64,000 nt of DNA. It comes from Pseudomonas lalucatii (GTDB lineage Bacteria > Pseudomonadota > Gammaproteobacteria > Pseudomonadales > Pseudomonadaceae). Both the position numbers and the translations under genes were made by a program. The notes beneath the pieces were generated by a model that worked only from the letters and a program-made list of their open reading frames with translations, had not been told where the DNA came from and ran no database searches. Each line of letters begins with the position of its first letter. Within the stretch, counting starts at the first letter, position 1. Below, in pieces: positions 60,662 to 64,000 of the stretch. The stretch covers positions 930,001 to 994,000 of the forward strand of contig NZ_JADPMV010000001.1 of NCBI RefSeq assembly GCF_018398425.1. Reading direction: 5' to 3'.

Positions 60662-62467
60662 ATGAGCAAGACCGTACGCATCGGCTGCGCCGCCGCCTTC
60701 TGGGGCGACACCGCCACCGCCGCCGCCCAGTTGGTGCGCGGCGCCGAGCTGGACTATCTGGTGTTCGACTACCTGGCCGAGATCACCATGTCGATCATGG
60801 CCGGCGCTCGACTGAAAGACCCGGGGCAAGGCTATGCCGGCGACTTCGTCGAGGTGCTGCAGCCGTTGCTCGGCGAAATCGCCGCCAAGGGCATCCGGGT
60901 GATCAGCAATGCCGGCGGGGTCAACCCCGGCGCCTGCGCCGCCGCCCTCGCCACGGCCTGCGAACGGGCCGGGATCGAGCTGAAGATCGCCGTGCTGCAC
61001 GGCGACGACCTGCAGCCCAGGTGTACCGAACTGGCCGGGGGCGGCATCCGCGAGATGTTCGGCGACGCACCGCTGCCGCCGCAGTGCCTGTCGGTCAACG
61101 CCTACCTGGGCGCCCCGGGGATAGTCGCCGCGCTGGCGCAGGGTGCGGACATCGTCATCACCGGCCGGGTGGTCGACAGCGCGGTGGTCAGCGCCGCCCT
61201 GGTGCACGAATTCGGCTGGGCCTGGGACGACTACGACAGGCTGGCCCAGGCCGCGCTGGCCGGCCATATCATCGAGTGCGGCGCGCAGTGCAGCGGCGGC
61301 AACTTCACCGATTGGCAGGACGTGGCGGACTACGAACACCTAGGTTTTCCCATCGTCGAGGTGCAGGCGGATGGCCACTTCGTGGTGACCAAGCCGCAAG
61401 GCACCGGCGGCCTGATCAGCCCCCTGAGCGTCGGTGAGCAGTTGCTCTACGAGATCGGCGACCCACGCGCCTACCTGCTGCCGGACGTAGTCTGCGACTT
61501 CACCCGGGTCGAGCTCAGCCAGGTCGGCCGGAATCGTGTCGAATTGCAAGGCGCCAGAGGCCTGCCGCCCACCGCGCAGTACAAGGTCAGCGCCACCTAC
61601 CCGGACGGTTTCCGCTGCACCGCCAGCTGCCTGATCGCCGGCATCGACGCGGTGGCCAAGGCCGAACGGGTCAGCCAGGCGATCATCGCCAGGACCCAGG
61701 AGATGTTCGCCGAGCGCGGCTGGGAACCCTACAGCGAGGTGAATATCGAACTGCTCGGCAGCGAGGCCACCTACGGCCCCCACGGCCGCCGCCGGGACAG
61801 CCGCGAGGTGGTGATCAAGCTGGGCGTACGCCACCCGAAGAGGGAGGCCCTGCTGCTGTTCGCCCGCGAGATCGCCCCGGCGGCCACCGGCATGGCGCCG
61901 GGCCTGACCGGCATAGTCGGCGGCCGGCCGACGGTCTACCCGGTGATCCGCCTGTTCTCCTTCCTGATCGACAAGGCCAGCTGCCATCTGGAGGTCGAGC
62001 TTGACGGCCGGCGTCGTCCGGTCAGCCTGCCCACATCGAAAAGCTTCGCCCCCGAGGCGCTGGCCGCGGCCCTCGAGCCGCCCCGCCCCGAGGGCCTGGC
62101 CGATGCCAGCGTGCCCCTGGTCAAGCTGGCCGTGGCGCGCTCCGGCGACAAGGGCAACCACAGCAACATCGGCGTCATGGCGCGCCGTCCCGAGTACCTG
62201 CCGTGGATCGCCGAGGCCCTGGGCAGCGCCGCGGTGGTGGACTGGATGGGCCATGTGCTCGACCCGCAGCACGGCCGCATCCAGCGCTGGTACCTGCCGG
62301 GCAGCCACAGCCTGAACTTCCTGCTGGAGAACGCCCTGGGCGGCGGCGGCGTGGCCAGCCTGCGCATCGACCCCCAGGGCAAGGCCCTGGCCCAGCAGCT
62401 GCTGGAATTCCCGGTGCCGGTGCCCAGGGCGCTGGCCGAGCAGTTGTCAGGTGGAGAACCCGCATAG
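60662..62467 (+). CDS. atuA: acyclic terpene utilisation protein AtuA
   Basis: A 601-residue protein of the AtuA (DUF1446) family: an N-terminal domain to about residue 450 ([63 protein letters not shown]) and a C-terminal module ([20 protein letters not shown]). It is needed for citronellol/geraniol breakdown, but its reaction is not known. ATG 60662 follows GGAAGCCCGCC. First gene of the rightward cluster. Confidence 0.93.
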   Translation: MSKTVRIGCAAAFWGDTATAAAQLVRGAELDYLVFDYLAEITMSIMAGARLKDPGQGYAGDFVEVLQPLLGEIAAKGIRVISNAGGVNPGACAAALATACERAGIELKIAVLHGDDLQPRCTELAGGGIREMFGDAPLPPQCLSVNAYLGAPGIVAALAQGADIVITGRVVDSAVVSAALVHEFGWAWDDYDRLAQAALAGHIIECGAQCSGGNFTDWQDVADYEHLGFPIVEVQADGHFVVTKPQGTGGLISPLSVGEQLLYEIGDPRAYLLPDVVCDFTRVELSQVGRNRVELQGARGLPPTAQYKVSATYPDGFRCTASCLIAGIDAVAKAERVSQAIIARTQEMFAERGWEPYSEVNIELLGSEATYGPHGRRRDSREVVIKLGVRHPKREALLLFAREIAPAATGMAPGLTGIVGGRPTVYPVIRLFSFLIDKASCHLEVELDGRRRPVSLPTSKSFAPEALAAALEPPRPEGLADASVPLVKLAVARSGDKGNHSNIGVMARRPEYLPWIAEALGSAAVVDWMGHVLDPQHGRIQRWYLPGSHSLNFLLENALGGGGVASLRIDPQGKALAQQLLEFPVPVPRALAEQLSGGEPA

Positions 62468-62539
62468 CGATTTGCCCATGATTCACGGCGGGAAAGGCCG
62501 GTGGCCGTTTCCCTGCCCATGACGAGGACGATAGGAACA

Positions 62540-63418
62540 ATGGCATACGACTCGGTATTCAAGGCCAACCTGTTCGCCGGCCAGTGCATCCTGGTCACCG
62601 GCGGCGGCAGCGGCATCGGCCGCTGCACCGCCCACGAGCTGGCCGCCCTCGGAGCCCATGTGGTGCTGGTCGGGCGCCAGGTGGACAAACTGGAGAAGAC
62701 CGCCGGCGAGATCCGCGGGGACGGCGGCAGCGCCGGCTACCGGGGCTGCGACATCCGCGACGAGGATGCGGTCAAGGCCATGGTCGCCACGGTGCTGGCC
62801 GAGCACGGCAGCATCCAGCACCTGGTCAACAACGCCGGCGGCCAGTACCCCGCGCCGCTCGCCTCGATCGACCAGAAGGGCTTCGAGACGGTTGTGCGCA
62901 CCAACCTGGTCGGCGGTTTCCTGGTGGCCCGCGAGGTGTTCAACCAGAGCATGAGCAGGACCGGCGGCTCGATCGTCAACATGCTCGCCGACATGTGGGG
63001 CGGCATGCCCGGCATGGGCCACTCCGGCGCGGCGCGGGCCGGCATGGACAACTTCACCAAGACCGCCGCCGTCGAGTGGGGCCATGCCGGGGTACGGGTC
63101 AACGCGGTGGCGCCGGGTTGGATCGCCTCCAGCGGCATGGACACCTACCCCGAGTCGATGCAGGCGCTGATCCGCTCGCTCAAGGACCATGTGCCGCTGC
63201 AACGCATCGGCAGCGAGGCGGAGGTGGCCGCCGCCATCGTCTTCCTGCTGTCGCCGGGCGCGGCCTTCATCAGTGGCACCACGGTGCGCATCGACGGCGC
63301 CGCCAGCCTCGGCAGCCGGGCCTTCCCGCTGAGCCAGGCCAAGCCGGGACAGGGCCAGGCCTACAACGGTTTCCACCGGGCCCATCTGCCCGACGTGCTG
63401 CAAGAACAGGAGCGATAA
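62540..63418 (+). CDS. atuB: SDR-family protein AtuB
   Basis: A 292-residue short-chain dehydrogenase-like protein. Cofactor motif TGGGSGIG (residues 20-27) and NNAGG (97-101) are present, but the YxxxK site is altered: the aligned segment GMDNFTK has Asp170 and Lys174. Closest in pattern to peroxisomal trans-2-enoyl-CoA reductase-type proteins. In the terpene pathway a role in citronellol oxidation has been proposed. ATG 62540 follows AGGAACA; earlier in-frame starts (62501, 62519) are weaker. Confidence 0.9.
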   Translation: MAYDSVFKANLFAGQCILVTGGGSGIGRCTAHELAALGAHVVLVGRQVDKLEKTAGEIRGDGGSAGYRGCDIRDEDAVKAMVATVLAEHGSIQHLVNNAGGQYPAPLASIDQKGFETVVRTNLVGGFLVAREVFNQSMSRTGGSIVNMLADMWGGMPGMGHSGAARAGMDNFTKTAAVEWGHAGVRVNAVAPGWIASSGMDTYPESMQALIRSLKDHVPLQRIGSEAEVAAAIVFLLSPGAAFISGTTVRIDGAASLGSRAFPLSQAKPGQGQAYNGFHRAHLPDVLQEQER

Positions 63419-63419
63419 G

Positions 63420-64000
63420 ATGCCGGTGATCCACTCCGAAATCGACCCGCATGGCGAGGAGTTCGCCAGCAACCGCGAGGCCATGCTCGCCGCCATCGCC
63501 GGCTTCCGGCAGGTCGAGCGGCAGTGCCTGGACCAGGCCGCCGAGGCCAAGGCCAAGTTCCAGCGCCGCGGTCAGCTGCTGCCGCGCGAACGCCTCAACC
63601 TGCTGCTCGACCCCGGCAGCCCCTTCCTCGAACTGGCCTCGCTGGCCGGCCACAGGCTGCACGACGACAAGGACGGCACCCAGGCCGGCGGCGGCATCAT
63701 CGCCGGCATCGGCTACGTCAGCGGGGTGCGCTGCCTGATCAGCGCCAGCAACAGCGCGATCAAGGGCGGCACCATCAGCCCCAGCGGGCTGAAGAAGACC
63801 CTGCGCCTGCAACAGATCGCCCTGGAGAACAAGCTGCCGCTGCTGGCCCTGACCGAGAGCGGCGGCGCCAACCTCAACTACGCGGCGGAGATCTTCGTCG
63901 AGGGCGCGCGCGGCTTCGCCAACCAGGCGCGCCTGTCGGCCGCCGGCATCCCGCAGATCACCCTGGTGCACGGCTCCAGCACCGCCGGCGGCGCCTACCA
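63420..64000 (+). CDS. atuC: geranyl-CoA carboxylase beta subunit AtuC, partial
   Basis: N-terminal 193 residues of an acyl-CoA carboxylase carboxyltransferase subunit, cut by the right edge. Motifs: FQRRGQLLPRERLNLLLDPG, GGGIIAGIGYVSG, KGGTISPSGLKKTLR and TESGGANL, all typical of methylcrotonyl-/geranyl-CoA carboxylase beta subunits. Next to atuB (1-base gap, AGGAG before the ATG), it is AtuC, which with a biotin subunit farther right carboxylates cis-geranyl-CoA. Confidence 0.93.
   Translation, partial: MPVIHSEIDPHGEEFASNREAMLAAIAGFRQVERQCLDQAAEAKAKFQRRGQLLPRERLNLLLDPGSPFLELASLAGHRLHDDKDGTQAGGGIIAGIGYVSGVRCLISASNSAIKGGTISPSGLKKTLRLQQIALENKLPLLALTESGGANLNYAAEIFVEGARGFANQARLSAAGIPQITLVHGSSTAGGAY

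Overview
The window reads as chromosomal core DNA of a high-GC gammaproteobacterium of the genus Pseudomonas in the broad sense, close to the P. aeruginosa / P. alcaligenes / P. mendocina side. Reasons: strong G/C bias at third codon positions, Pseudomonas-type tRNA and -10/-35 sequences, and several runs of genes whose order I recognise from P. aeruginosa: thiolase and hydroxyacyl-CoA dehydrogenase; aroC-MFS-mtnB-mtnD-mtnC-alkA-speE; the stretch from an ABC-2 transporter and fadE through tRNA, sagS, ospR, gpx, msrB, alaA, htpX, tpm, deaD and a class II DAHP synthase; and atuR-atuABC. The species cannot be fixed by eye. I see no insertion sequence, prophage, integrase, CRISPR array or rRNA gene.

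Layout. 1-4.3 kb: a two-gene fatty-acid oxidation operon (the dehydrogenase runs off the left edge), then an amidotransferase and an RraB-like gene. 4.9-8.6 kb: cystathionine beta-synthase and gamma-lyase (reverse transsulfuration), then speE. 8.7-17.3 kb: DNA alkylation repair (alkA-ogt), then a leftward block with chorismate synthase, an MFS transporter and the methionine-salvage genes mtnB, mtnD and mtnC, then prmB. 17.4-29.9 kb: nhaD, an isochorismatase-like protein, an Smr protein, folE, lapG, two glutathione-related genes, a divergent aminotransferase/MarR pair, LysE and BenE transporters, a BASS transporter and a dehydrogenase. 30-38.8 kb: an RND pump with its adaptor, an ABC-2 exporter and fadE. 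39.2-39.8 kb: a duplicated Glu-Gly tRNA pair behind a strong stable-RNA promoter. 40-51 kb: a sensing and redox-repair region (GST, free Met-R-sulfoxide reductase, ATPase, SagS hybrid kinase, OspR, glutathione peroxidase, MsrB, AlaA, HtpX, Tpm, a DODA-type dioxygenase). 51-58 kb: DeaD helicase, a crotonase, a spermidine-synthase-like protein, DAHP synthase, a small membrane protein and a lipoprotein. 58-64 kb: two tandem periplasmic binding-protein paralogues, then the acyclic terpene utilisation cluster atuR / atuABC, cut by the right edge inside atuC.

How the genes fit together. Sulfur and methionine chemistry recurs: SpeE produces methylthioadenosine; MtnB, MtnC and MtnD carry out three steps of the route returning it to methionine; the cystathionine pair converts homocysteine to cysteine; MsrB and MsrC repair oxidised methionine. 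OspR and Gpx form a thiol-peroxide response unit with a palindrome in front. AtuR probably represses atuABC through two identical, oppositely oriented sites in the shared intergenic region. Membrane-surface functions (LapG, SagS) bear on the switch to a biofilm life style.

Most of the window is ordinary conserved chromosome. The more interesting signals are two helically phased palindromes between the aminotransferase and MarR genes, the paired AtuR-type sites, altered active-site residues in two enzyme homologues (isochorismatase-like, AtuB), a lipoprotein gene starting inside its upstream neighbour, and a long deaD leader.
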